This document shows, in pieces, positions 1 through 7,775 of a stretch of 64,000 nucleotides of DNA (positions are counted from its first letter, which is position 1; the number at the start of each line of letters is the position of its first letter). Location of the stretch: positions 1 through 64,000 of the forward strand of contig NZ_DFBS01000013.1 of NCBI RefSeq assembly GCF_002366715.1, given 5' to 3'. The notes under the pieces are model-generated. The model was not told the DNA's origin and searched no databases. It saw nothing but the letters and a program-made list of their open reading frames with translations. The position numbers and the translations under genes are program-made. This DNA comes from Halomonas sp. UBA3074. Its GTDB lineage: Bacteria > Pseudomonadota > Gammaproteobacteria > Pseudomonadales > Halomonadaceae.

Positions 1-285
1 GGTTGGGACAACGGACAGCCGCTGGTACAGGCATTTCCACCGCTTGGAGAAGAAGAGCATAGTATGGCGGCACTCTCAGAGACCGTGACACGCCTCAACC
101 AATACAATGTCGATAACGTAAACGTCGATTACGAGCAGCTCAGCGACGTCCTGTCATTCTCCAGCGGGCTTATAACCCTCCTACATCCTAACCCGGAACA
201 GGAGCCACAGCGTCACAGCCCCGAAGAGAAGGCTATCGAGGGCATTTATGAAGAACTGGTTTTGACGTCATCTCAACGATCATGA
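1..285 (+). CDS. 3' end of an unrecognised gene, cut by the window edge
   Basis: The reading frame is open from the first base (GWDNGQPLVQAFPPL...) and stops with TGA at 283-285, leaving the last 94 residues of a longer protein. An internal ATG at 64 exists, but coding-like sequence continues upstream of it. The fragment is acidic and hydrophilic, has no membrane segment, and ends in a stretch rich in Glu, Pro and Ser. I do not recognise a family. It lies in the accessory region with the metal and integrase genes, so it is probably cargo of the same element. Confidence 0.5.
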   Translation, partial: GWDNGQPLVQAFPPLGEEEHSMAALSETVTRLNQYNVDNVNVDYEQLSDVLSFSSGLITLLHPNPEQEPQRHSPEEKAIEGIYEELVLTSSQRS

Positions 286-644
286 CATTCACACAAAAAG
301 CCCATTGAGCGCTGACATGCAGGTTGGGGAAGGCAGCCCCCTGCTAATAAGATGGGGAGACTCATTTCAACTTGTGCTTTTCGTAAGGTGCATTTTCCAG
401 ATTAGGCGTTCCGTCTCACTCAGCTATGATGCCGTCCTTCTAAACCTTAAATTGACACGATGATTGAGCATGTTTCATTCAAAAATTAGCTGGTCACTGT
501 CCAGAGAGGCCCATACGTTCAAGCACACTAAGCCTAAGAAGGAAAATGTTCCCTGCGAAGCTTCTGTGATGAATGCAGTAAAGTAGGCATTACTCGTGGT
601 GATTTAACCTAATAGGCATCTATTAATTTGTCAGCCTTAATGTG
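286..644. other. Gene-free stretch of about 360 bases
   Basis: Between the partial gene and the broken nickel exporter I see no convincing coding frame, RNA gene or strong terminator. Short open frames on both strands at its right end are shadows of the exporter's His-rich tail. The low coding content suits decayed accessory DNA. Confidence 0.5.
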
Positions 645-2006
645 TCACGAAGGCCATCGTATATAGTGGTTATCAATGACAAATATGTGCCGATGCACAT
701 TTTTGAGATGATGGTGGGAATGGCTATGAGGTTCCGGCCCCTCCCACCCTTCATGCTCGTGTTGATGGTGTTCATCGTGATAGTGAAGATGGCTATGACG
801 TATAGGCGAGTGCTCGTGCGCAATCTCTCTTGTATCTCGACGATGCCAAGCAAGCATCGCAAGCCCTGTCGCCGTTAAAGCTACTGTCCCGTGCAAAGCG
901 AACGTTCCCGTCAGCCCCAGTTTTACCCCCAGCCAGCCTGCCAACAGATAGGTGATCAACCAGCAACAGTGGGACAATGAGAATTGGGCAGCAAATAGCA
1001 CTGGGCGATCCTCAGGCTGGCAAGAACGCTTGAGCAAGCGCCCTGCAGGGGGCATGACCATCGAAGCGCCTGCACCTAGTAGCAACCATAGCCCGACAAG
1101 TCCCGCAAACGATGTGCCTCAAGTAGAGACCGAACGCCATGATAATGCCACCAAGCATCATGACTGGTCGTTCAGGCAATCGATCCAGTACCTTGGGTAG
1201 CAGTAAGGCCACCAGCATGGAGCCCCCGCCTGCAGCCGCAAATGCCAAAGCTACTTCTTTCTCGCCAAGCCCCAACATAGAGCGAACAAGCACTACCGTA
1301 TTGACGATCTGCATCGCTCCGGCGGCTGAGACCGCAAAGTTCAACGCCAACAGACCCCGCAGACGAGGTGTTTTAAGATAAATCCGTATGCCGTGAGAAA
1401 CGCGACGCTAAACGCCGGAAATTTCTTCTAGTGATAGTGACTCAGGCAACATCACCGATATAACCAGGGAGGCAGAGATCATGAACGCCAGGGCGTTGAG
1501 TACAAACAGGACATCAAAACTCATCACCATCAGCGATGCTGCTGCCACCATCGGGCTAAGAAGGTTCTCTAAGTCGTAGGCAAGGCGTGACAGGGATAAT
1601 GCTCGCGTGTATTGCTCCTCGTTTTCTAGGATGTCCGGTATTGTCGCCTGGAAAACGGGTGTGAAGCCTGCTGAGCAAGCATTGAGTAGAAAGATCAGCA
1701 CATAGATTTGCCACACTTCTGTAACGAAAGGCAGTGCGCAAACCACGGATGCTCGCAGCAAGTCGAGGCTAACCAACAACGTGTGTCGAGGTAGGCGTGA
1801 GGCGTAAGCACCACCAGTGGAGCAATGCCCACGTAGGCGACCATCTTAATCGCCAGCGCTGTGCCTAGTACGACACCCGCCTGCCCCTCAGTAAAATCAT
1901 GAACCAGTAACGCTAGGGCAACGGTGGTCAGACCGGTGCCAATCATTGCAATGACCTGAGCGAAAAAGAGATGGCGATAGACGCGATGGGCGAGTACATC
2001 GAGCAT
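645..2006 (-). pseudogene. nreB: Broken NreB-like nickel efflux MFS transporter
   Basis: Joining minus-strand frames gives a major-facilitator protein of about 450 residues. It starts MLDVLAHRVYRHLFFAQ at 2006 (GAGGA upstream) and ends in a very His-rich cytoplasmic tail (HSHLHYHDEHHQHEHEG), the hallmark of NreB-type nickel exporters. Three lesions interrupt it. A frameshift lies near 1815-1830, where GGAYASRLPRHTLLVSLDLL resumes in another frame. An in-frame TAG lies at 1408-1410, with RRVSHGIRIYLKTPRLRGL continuing in the same frame. A second frameshift lies near 1105-1130, before TSFAGLVGLWLLLGAGAS. It sits 40 bases after a CsoR/RcnR-type repressor gene, probably its former operon partner. 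Nickel as substrate is inferred from the tail and the neighbours. Confidence 0.85.
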
Positions 2007-2046
2007 AGAGCGTTCCTCAAGCAAGTGAGGGGGGGCTTGGATGTAT

Positions 2047-2322
2047 TTACAGGTAGCGGGCAATGGCCTTGAACTCTTCAGCCCGCGCCCGCTGCGTTTG
2101 ATCCTGAGAGCCCAAGGCATTCTCTAGACAGTGATCGATATGATCTAAAACCAAGGCACGTTTGGCCTGTTGAATAGCTTTCTCAACCGCATGAAGCTGC
2201 TGGGCAATTTCCAGACAGTGGCGACCACCCTCTATCATCTGCGTCACGCTCGAAAGGTGCCCCCGAGCCCGGTTTAAGCGCTTGATGATATCGGGATGTG
2301 ACTGGTGTGTATGTATTGTCAT
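2047..2322 (-). CDS. nreA: CsoR/RcnR/FrmR-family (DUF156) metal-sensing repressor
   Basis: A 91-residue all-helical repressor of the copper/nickel/formaldehyde sensor family. These are tetramers that bind G/C-tract palindromes and let go when metal binds. The fold signature begins around residue 12 (IIKRLNRARGHL). Candidate ligands are Cys36, His61 and Cys65 (HC at 35-36, DHIDHC at 60-65), plus N-terminal histidines at 4, 6 and 9. A Cys-His-Cys set is known for Cu(I)-sensing CsoR and, with an extra His, for Ni-sensing InrS. The nreB-like gene downstream and the HupE-like gene nearby favour nickel. It diverges from the His-rich gene at 2449, and a palindrome at 2345-2361 is a likely operator. 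The symbol is by analogy with nre loci. Confidence 0.8.
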   Translation of the reverse strand: MTIHTHQSHPDIIKRLNRARGHLSSVTQMIEGGRHCLEIAQQLHAVEKAIQQAKRALVLDHIDHCLENALGSQDQTQRARAEEFKAIARYL

Positions 2323-2344
2323 TTCTTTCCCTTATTTTATTCCT

Positions 2345-2361
2345 ATCCCCCTGGAGGGGAT
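2345..2361. promoter_or_regulatory. Candidate operator for the DUF156 repressor
   Basis: An exact inverted repeat, ATCCCC-ctgga-GGGGAT, lies 23 bases upstream of the repressor start and about 90 bases before the divergent His-rich gene. DUF156 repressors typically recognise palindromes built around C/G tracts flanked by A/T, which fits. It could control both directions. The site is seen; its function is inferred. Confidence 0.5.
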
Positions 2362-2448
2362 GTTAATCTATTGCCGCTACGCGGCGCTACAGCGTAAGCA
2401 AACTGTTATTTACATTTTTACCGTCAATTTTTGTCCTGGGCGCTTTAA

Positions 2449-2814
2449 ATGCCCAATCGGCTGCGCCACCGTCTTCGCTATCTGACCCTGCTATTGCTGT
2501 TTTTGCCTAGCCTACTTCTTACCAGTGTGGGCGAAGCGAGTGCACATGGCGCAATGAGCATGGTTGGCGTTGAGTCATCTCACCATGAGAGTGTGCAGAA
2601 TGGCCATGGGCATACCCATGGCCACATGCATGAAGACGGTCGCCAACTCCCTCATGAGAGCGGCAGTCACTTCCACGAACAAGCGGACCGGTTGGGGGCG
2701 AGCATTGCCATCGCACTCAACGTCCGTCATGCCCTGCGGCTAGGCGAACGACGCGCTTTTCCCCTGCGTCGAGTCTACCGCTTGGAGCGGCCTCCACGGC
2801 CAGTCGTCGCTTGA
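2449..2814 (+). CDS. Small secreted His-rich protein of the metal locus
   Basis: A 121-residue protein whose N-terminus is a classical signal peptide: basic MPNRLRHRLRY, a Leu-rich core, and a likely cleavage after GEASA near residue 32. The mature part carries clustered histidines (HHESVQNGHGHTHGHMHEDG, then HESGSHFHEQ), suggesting periplasmic nickel or other divalent-metal binding. The last 40 residues are Arg-rich and low in histidine. No enzyme domain is apparent and I do not recognise a named family. It diverges from the metal repressor and precedes the HupE/UreJ-like permease by 55 bases, so the two are probably co-transcribed and repressor-controlled. The ribosome-binding site is weak and the start is uncertain. 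Confidence 0.6.
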   Translation: MPNRLRHRLRYLTLLLLFLPSLLLTSVGEASAHGAMSMVGVESSHHESVQNGHGHTHGHMHEDGRQLPHESGSHFHEQADRLGASIAIALNVRHALRLGERRAFPLRRVYRLERPPRPVVA

Positions 2815-2869
2815 TGACTGGGGCCATCCATCGGATGGCCAAGACTAACGACAGACCCGTGGAGGTTGC

Positions 2870-3604
2870 ATGTTTCCATCCCAAGTAAGGGGTGTGCTCG
2901 GCTTGCCTATGATGAACCGACGCCACGCCTTAGCCTTTCTAACCCTGCTGTTAATGCTACTGGGCGCCAGTGGCGAGGCGCTTGCTCACGCGGTGGCTGA
3001 AGGTGACAAGGGCTATATCCAGGAGATCTATGGCGTTCATCTGCTCTCGTTTATGTATCTCGGTGCCAAGCACATGGTGACGGGGTATGACCACATCCTG
3101 TTTTTGTTAGGGATCATCTTTTTCCTCTACCGAATGCAGCATATCGCCATTTACGTCAGCCTCTTTGCCATCGGTCACTCGGCAACCATGCTGTTAGGGG
3201 TGTACTTCAATATCGGCATCAATAGCTATCTGATCGACGCCATCATCGGACTCTCCGTTGTTTATAAGGCGCTCGATAACATCGGTGCGTATCAGCGTTG
3301 GTTCGGCTTTCAGCCCAACACTAAGGTAGCCACGTTGGTTTTTGGTCTGTTTCATGGCTTTGGCCTGTCGAGCAAGATCATTGAATACGATATCTCGCCC
3401 GATGGTCTCGTCCCTAACCTCCTGGCATTCAACGTAGGCGTAGAGATCGGCCAGCTACTGGCATTGAGCGCCATTCTCATTGTGATGGGCTTCTGGCGAC
3501 GTACTACTGGCTTCTTACGCCACGCGTATACCGCCAACGTCGCCATGATGTGTGCTGGTTTTATGCTGGTGGGTTATCAACTGACCGGCTATTTCATTGC
3601 TTAA
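2870..3604 (+). CDS. hupE: HupE/UreJ-family nickel/cobalt permease
   Basis: A 244-residue integral membrane protein. A signal-like segment ends near residue 39 (GEALA), followed by about six membrane helices. The family motif HX5DH is present (HMVTGYDH, around residue 67), and a second motif appears as FHGFGLSS near residue 162; in the family these His/Asp residues coordinate metal during transport. It resembles the UreJ_2-type branch. GGAGG lies 4 bases before the ATG at 2870, while ATGs at 2909 and 2912 would shorten the unusually long N-region. It lies between the His-rich secreted protein and the anchored protein. Whether it imports or exports metal here cannot be told from sequence. Confidence 0.8.
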   Translation: MFPSQVRGVLGLPMMNRRHALAFLTLLLMLLGASGEALAHAVAEGDKGYIQEIYGVHLLSFMYLGAKHMVTGYDHILFLLGIIFFLYRMQHIAIYVSLFAIGHSATMLLGVYFNIGINSYLIDAIIGLSVVYKALDNIGAYQRWFGFQPNTKVATLVFGLFHGFGLSSKIIEYDISPDGLVPNLLAFNVGVEIGQLLALSAILIVMGFWRRTTGFLRHAYTANVAMMCAGFMLVGYQLTGYFIA

Positions 3605-3620
3605 TTAAGGGGAGTCCCCG

Positions 3621-4437
3621 ATGTATAACACTGATCTTCCAACCCGTGCCGAACTGCCGTCAACGGGTAAGTTACTTCGCTCTACGTTGATGGCCGCCGT
3701 TATTGCCGTCGCTTTGCTGATCACCGTCGTGCTGCCCTGCTGAGTATGTCATTGACCCCACCGGCGCTGGGCGCATGTTGGGGCTGACTGAGATGGGAGA
3801 AATCAAAACCCAGCTGGCTGAGGAAGCCGAGCTTGACCAGGCCAACGATCAAGCCAGTGCCCAGCAGGCGTCTCAACCCACTGCATCTCAAGAGATCGTC
3901 AGTGATAGTCAGCCTGCAACGGTAAACGGTGCTGATGCTCAGACTGCGACGCCCAAGACAGAGATCGCTCCCCAAACAGCCAATTCTCCCTCAGCAAGTG
4001 ATCCAGTCGCACCTTCACCGGCCGATTCTGAAAGGGTGATGACCGACGCCAGCGTGGCGCTGGCGGAAGCATTGGCTTCCGAGGAAGCCGCTTCCCAGAT
4101 GGCGCAAGCGGAAGAAGCGTCTCCATGGAGTGATGAGGTGAGCTTTACCCTGACGCCAGGGGAAGGCACGGAGTACAAACTCACCATGCAAGAAGGGGCA
4201 GTTGCTACCTTTGCCTGGGTCTCCGAAGGTGGCCCCGTCAACTTTGACACGCACGGTGATGCCAATGGGAGCTCCATTAGCTATGAGAAAGGCCGTGGCG
4301 TGCCCGAGGATGAAGGTGAGCTTGAAGCTGCTTTCACCGGCAATCATGGCTGGTTCTTCCGCAACCGTAATGACAACGACGTGACCATTGTCTTGCGTGT
4401 GGGAGGAGATTACGGCGAGTTAGTGAAGGCCCTGTAA
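3621..4437 (+). pseudogene. Membrane-anchored periplasmic protein, frameshifted
   Basis: The first frame starts at 3621 (AAGGGGAG upstream) and gives a 40-residue N-terminus with one membrane helix ending in VVLPC, then TGA at 3741-3743. The next frame carries on with EYVIDPTGAGRMLGLTEMG. Removing one T at about 3738 would restore VVLPAEYVIDPTGAGR, the usual pattern of this anchor family. After the helix come an Ala/Gln/Glu-rich low-complexity linker (about residues 60-145) and a compact C-terminal domain of about 95 residues beginning FTLTPGEGTEYKL. The family often sits beside HupE/UreJ-like genes; its role is unknown to me. Frameshift mutation or sequencing error are both possible. Confidence 0.75.
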
Positions 4438-4566
4438 CGGATTAGCCCCTAGTGTTCTCTTGAGTGCTAGAGGCGTACTTTGTACTAGCGTAAAGTGTTC
4501 GTTAGTGGCCTTAATTGATTAACTTGCAGCTTGCGACGTCACCCCCTGCTTGAGTAGTGCTACACT

Positions 4567-4794
4567 TTAGAGTCCCTCAATAACAGAGCTAAAAATAGGC
4601 TGGAATATAGTCCCATCAGTAAGGTGCTCTTCCAGTTGGCCAGCGTCTAGCATCTCTATCTGTGACGGGTAATGCCTTAATAGCTGCTTTGCTTGCCTGC
4701 GGATGGTTTCTGGAAAGTCAGTGTTACGGCTTAGCTCGATCAAGAACTCTCGGGTCTGGATGACCGAGCGCGTGCGTTCACTTGGCATGGTCAT
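4567..4794 (-). CDS. BPSL0761-family small protein
   Basis: A 75-residue protein starting MTMPSERTRSVIQTREFL, which matches the short BPSL0761-type proteins common in integrative elements. A longer frame opens with TTG at 4905 but lacks family resemblance upstream of the ATG at 4794. The protein is mostly helical and charged, with no membrane segment. The function of the family is not known to me. It follows the OB/HD-domain gene by about 75 bases on the same strand and is probably co-transcribed with it and the integrase. Confidence 0.65.
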   Translation of the reverse strand: MTMPSERTRSVIQTREFLIELSRNTDFPETIRRQAKQLLRHYPSQIEMLDAGQLEEHLTDGTIFQPIFSSVIEGL

Positions 4795-4868
4795 AAAATT
4801 TTTCTTTTGCTTTGATAGAAACGCCACACCAAAAGCTGACGGCTCAAGTCGATGAGTAGAAGACGGCA

Positions 4869-5822
4869 TCAATGAGATGCTGCGGCAGGTAGTTGAGGTT
4901 GCCAAAAAAGGTTTTGTCCGAGTCGGCCAAATCCCACGTTAGTTTGACGGCGAAAAGCCCGCTGTTGGTTATCGGCCATCGCGCTTTGCCCATCCGCGTC
5001 ACGAATATAACGGGCCAACGTCATTGCTGCGGGTTGTCCGTAGCGAGCGCCTGGCGAAGCACATGTCCAAACATGGCGTAATGTCATCGCAATGTCGGGT
5101 TCATGTGCATCCAAGTATGTAAGCCCGTAGGCACAAGCCTCTAGCGTAAACACGTCATGGCTGCAGAGTTTCCAGGCGGCATTTGGCTTGCCCTTGGAGT
5201 CATAAGTATATGTCTTACCAATGTCGTGCAATAGTCCTCCCACGAAACAGGCTTCCTGCATGAGTCGAGGCATGGTTGGCTCGTTAAGGCGCAGCATAGC
5301 CACTGAGTGATTGGCAACTTCCAGCGAGTGTTTTAGCAAACCACCTGGATACGCATGGTGATAATTGGCGCTGGCGGGCGCATTCAAAAAAGCTTCAAGA
5401 CGATCCTTGCGTTCCAGTACCCGTGTCAAAAACACTCGAAGGCAGTCTGATTGAAGCGACTGTACGGTCGCGATTAACTTGTCGAATACCTCTGGCATCG
5501 GGGAGTACACCCGTGGCAACGATTGCAGGGTATCCATAGAGGTCACTTCATCCCGAGACGCCCTGCGGAACTCATCGAGAATGAATTGGCCTGACAAACA
5601 CTTCACGCCGGAGGCGGTAACAAAGTCCAGATGGCCGATGCGCTCAGGTACTGTTGTTTTGCTCAAGTTGAGCATCGCGATTTGATTCCCCACACAATCG
5701 CTTAGCCGCAGCTTTAAGAAAGGCGTTTTCGCGTTGTCGAACTCCACCACGCGTCCAGTAAGGCGATAAGTGCCCGTGAAGGTACGAGACAGATGAGTAG
5801 GGGCGTTATCAAGCCGTTTCAT
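4869..5822 (-). CDS. OB-fold plus HD-domain protein (TraI-domain/YhaM-like)
   Basis: A 317-residue protein. The N-terminal 100 residues look like an OB-fold nucleic-acid-binding domain (TYRLTGRVVEFDNAKTPFLK). The second part is an HD phosphohydrolase domain with YHHAYPGGLLKHSLEV near residue 155 and the metal-binding pair in LLHDIGKTY near 200. The same arrangement occurs in YhaM 3'-5' exoribonucleases, and a related HD-like segment occurs in TraI_2-type relaxase proteins of ICEs. Its start overlaps the end of the integrase gene by 14 bases, so they are translationally linked. A role in processing nucleic acid during element transfer is plausible but inferred. Confidence 0.7.
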   Translation of the reverse strand: MKRLDNAPTHLSRTFTGTYRLTGRVVEFDNAKTPFLKLRLSDCVGNQIAMLNLSKTTVPERIGHLDFVTASGVKCLSGQFILDEFRRASRDEVTSMDTLQSLPRVYSPMPEVFDKLIATVQSLQSDCLRVFLTRVLERKDRLEAFLNAPASANYHHAYPGGLLKHSLEVANHSVAMLRLNEPTMPRLMQEACFVGGLLHDIGKTYTYDSKGKPNAAWKLCSHDVFTLEACAYGLTYLDAHEPDIAMTLRHVWTCASPGARYGQPAAMTLARYIRDADGQSAMADNQQRAFRRQTNVGFGRLGQNLFWQPQLPAAASH

Positions 5823-7047
5823 GATGCTGCTCCTTCTGGGGCTTAGTGGGCGTGGTGTTGCCTAACAAACGCTCAAAGGCAGAGCCATCCATACGGGTGG
5901 CATTGGGGACGTAACGTGAATAAACCTTGAACAGCATCTCGGTTGAACTATGGCCCAGCATTCGCGCCACCCACTCTGGATTTTCGCCAGAAGCCAAAAA
6001 GAGTGTCGCGGCAGTATGGCGTGTTTGATAAGGACGGCGTTTGGTCAGCCCAAGAGACTTGAGTAAGGGGTACCACACGCGCTTTGTCACGTTATTGTGA
6101 TCAAGCGGCTGTCCCATCTGATTGCAGAACACGTACTTACTCATGTGCCCAGTGGCGGCGTACTGCGTTTTGAGGGCGTCATACACCTGCCCGAACATGG
6201 GTATTTCTCGTTGCGATCCATCGGTCTTGGTGTATTCCGTTTCACCATTGATCAATGTTTCGCGTACTAAGATTTCTCGCTTAGCAAAATCAATGTTTTT
6301 CCACTTCAATCCATCGACTTCACCAGTACGCAGGCCGGTAAAGAACCGCACGGTGTAATAGTTGCAATAGTCTGGGCGTACATTGTCGATGATGCGTTGC
6401 ACCTCGTGTAGAGAAAACGGCTCGATATGCGTCTTCTGTAGCTTTAACGGCTTGATGTTTTTGTACGGCGTCTCAAAGTCGAAACGCTCGGCCGCCTCAT
6501 CGAGCACCATACGCAAAATGGACATATGGCTGTTGATCGTTTTAGGCGATACCAGCCCCGTGGCACCACGGCCCCTGCGCTTGGCTAGTTTGGTGCGGAA
6601 CGCCAGGATGTCCGCCTTGGTGATATCTCCGATGTGTTTTTTCCCAAACGCTGGTTTAAGAGAGCTATCCAAGATCGAACTCACATTGCGTACGTGAGAG
6701 GCACGCCATTGGATTTTGCTCTCGTCGAACCACTGATCAGAAAAATCGTTGAAGAGTGGTGTCTCCACAGCCGGTTGAGTGTTCTCGATCTGTGCAGGTT
6801 GAAGAGCTTGGTTTTTAGCGGCGTTATTTAACCCCAGCTTCTGCAAATTTTTACTGCCAGGGAAAAACTCAGCATAGTCGAGATCATCTAGCAAAATCTT
6901 TGCTTCTACCTTTGCCAGTAATTGCTCCACTTTTTTTCTGTTAGTAGGCGTGTCTTTCAGTGCAGTTTGCTCACGTAACCGCAGGCCTTGGTAGAAAAAA
7001 TCCAGATAGAGCTTACCCGTCTCTTTTCGTTGGCGAACCTTACCCAT
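5809..7047 (-). CDS. int: Tyrosine integrase of an integrative element
   Basis: A 412-residue tyrosine recombinase. An arm-type DNA-binding domain of the DUF3596 kind lies at the N-terminus (MGKVRQRKETGKLYLDF), a SAM-like core-binding domain at about 95-200, and the catalytic domain from about 210. Catalytic residues read as Arg240 (GLRTGEVDGL), Lys274, Arg343 (PYQTRHTAA), His366 (MLGHSS) and Tyr376 (KVYSRY). The first His of the usual HxxR box is a Tyr, which I recall as normal in this branch. ATG at 7047 fits the family start and overlaps the end of the Xis-like gene by 8 bases. The gene lies on the 3' side of tRNA-fMet, its likely attachment target. Confidence 0.92.
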   Translation of the reverse strand: MGKVRQRKETGKLYLDFFYQGLRLREQTALKDTPTNRKKVEQLLAKVEAKILLDDLDYAEFFPGSKNLQKLGLNNAAKNQALQPAQIENTQPAVETPLFNDFSDQWFDESKIQWRASHVRNVSSILDSSLKPAFGKKHIGDITKADILAFRTKLAKRRGRGATGLVSPKTINSHMSILRMVLDEAAERFDFETPYKNIKPLKLQKTHIEPFSLHEVQRIIDNVRPDYCNYYTVRFFTGLRTGEVDGLKWKNIDFAKREILVRETLINGETEYTKTDGSQREIPMFGQVYDALKTQYAATGHMSKYVFCNQMGQPLDHNNVTKRVWYPLLKSLGLTKRRPYQTRHTAATLFLASGENPEWVARMLGHSSTEMLFKVYSRYVPNATRMDGSAFERLLGNTTPTKPQKEQHHETA

Positions 7048-7279
7048 GGCTATAGCCTCCATTTGCCATCGGAATCGAAATGTTGCCATGAGCGGCTTTC
7101 AGCATTTCTTTTTCAACGGCTTCCCACAAGAACAAAATTTTCCGTCGGCCAAATGGCTTGATGTAGTGGGTGCCCTCGATAAGGACGCTGTCTTTTAGCT
7201 GCTGTCGGATAGTGCGGCAGTCGTACTTGATGCGCTGGGCAAGCTCTTCGGTCGTGAGATAGGTATAAGATGAATCCAT
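7040..7279 (-). CDS. Excisionase-like small DNA-binding protein
   Basis: A 79-residue protein starting MDSSYTYLTTEELAQRIKYD, with GGAGG 6 bases upstream. The N-terminal half resembles the MerR/Xis-like winged-helix motif used to pick a DNA site (LTTEELAQRI...CRTIRQQL), followed by a basic strand-rich part (HYIKPFGRRKILFLW). It overlaps the integrase start by 8 bases, the classic xis-int arrangement, so it probably sets recombination direction and may help control int. An AlpA-like activator is an alternative. No closer family assignment can be made by eye. Confidence 0.65.
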   Translation of the reverse strand: MDSSYTYLTTEELAQRIKYDCRTIRQQLKDSVLIEGTHYIKPFGRRKILFLWEAVEKEMLKAAHGNISIPMANGGYSHG

Positions 7280-7336
7280 CGAAAACCTCCAGAAGGAGTG
7301 GTATTCTGCGTGACTAAAAGGCATTCCAAGTATCAG

Positions 7337-7357
7337 AATGTCATCCTGAATGACATT
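7337..7357. promoter_or_regulatory. Palindrome O1 in the integrase/repressor control region
   Basis: A perfect inverted repeat, AATGTCAT-cctga-ATGACATT, lies 58 bases upstream of the Xis-like gene. The same core occurs inverted at 7389-7409. Two related palindromes between divergent xis-int and an HTH gene are what a phage-type repressor switch uses. Confidence 0.6.
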
Positions 7358-7388
7358 TTAGACAGCAAAATACCATTTGCAAGCATTT

Positions 7389-7409
7389 TTTGCCATTCAG
7401 GATGACAAA
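7389..7409. promoter_or_regulatory. Palindrome O2 in the integrase/repressor control region
   Basis: TTTGCCAT-tcagg-ATGACAAA is an inverted repeat with one mismatch. Read on the minus strand, its centre repeats the GTCATCCTGAATG core of the palindrome at 7337-7357. The centres are 52 bases apart, about five helical turns. It lies about 20 bases before the HTH gene start, placed to repress it. Confidence 0.55.
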
Positions 7410-7430
7410 AAGCATTTACAGGAGATTTTG

Positions 7431-7652
7431 ATGGTTCGTTGTCATCTCGCGCGCTTGATGGGTGAGCACAAAATGAAGATCGTGGATGTTGCGCGTGAAA
7501 CAGGTCTTAACCGCAATACTGTTACGCTTCTTTATAAAGAAACCGCTCAGCGAATCGAGCTGGATGCACTGGATAAGCTATGCAAGCTTTTCAGTTGTGA
7601 GGTGGGTGATTTGCTAGAAATTCAAAAAAACCATGAGAAAAATGAGAGTTGA
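7431..7652 (+). CDS. Cro/C1-type HTH regulator of the element
   Basis: A 73-residue protein made almost entirely of one helix-turn-helix domain. It has MKIVDVARETGLNRNTVTLL at about residues 17-36 and a Leu-rich last helix (LDALDKLCKLFSCEVGDLLE), typical of short XRE/YozG-like regulators. ATG at 7431 has AGGAG upstream; a longer frame from 7377 starts inside the operator region and is less likely. It diverges from xis-int across two related palindromes that are its probable operators, suggesting it holds the element quiescent and autoregulates. This role is inferred from layout. Confidence 0.75.
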   Translation: MVRCHLARLMGEHKMKIVDVARETGLNRNTVTLLYKETAQRIELDALDKLCKLFSCEVGDLLEIQKNHEKNES

Positions 7653-7720
7653 TTAATACTGCCAGTAGTTGACTGAAGGTCGCAAGAATAAATTACGCAC
7701 GTAAGCAACGGAGCGAATGT

Positions 7721-7748
7721 GTCACATATACGTCACAGATGTGTCACA
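7721..7748. repeat. Three GTCACA repeats spaced 11 bases apart
   Basis: GTCACA occurs at 7721, 7732 and 7743, each followed by A/T-rich or GAT/GGA sequence. The spacing is exactly 11, so all copies face one side of the helix. They lie between the HTH gene and the 3' end of tRNA-fMet, where arm-type Int or Xis sites are expected. Function is inferred. Confidence 0.5.
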
Positions 7749-7775
7749 GGAAGTTTGCAGACGAACAGAAATAAA

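Noticed and set aside
286..644. Possible transposase remnant on the minus strand (ending ENAPYEKHKLK)
   Set aside because: Only about 16 residues are open before a stop and no inverted repeat or family match could be seen.
2282..2485. Plus-strand frame overlapping the metal repressor gene
   Set aside because: It runs antisense to the repressor and through its operator region, with a composition unlike a real protein.
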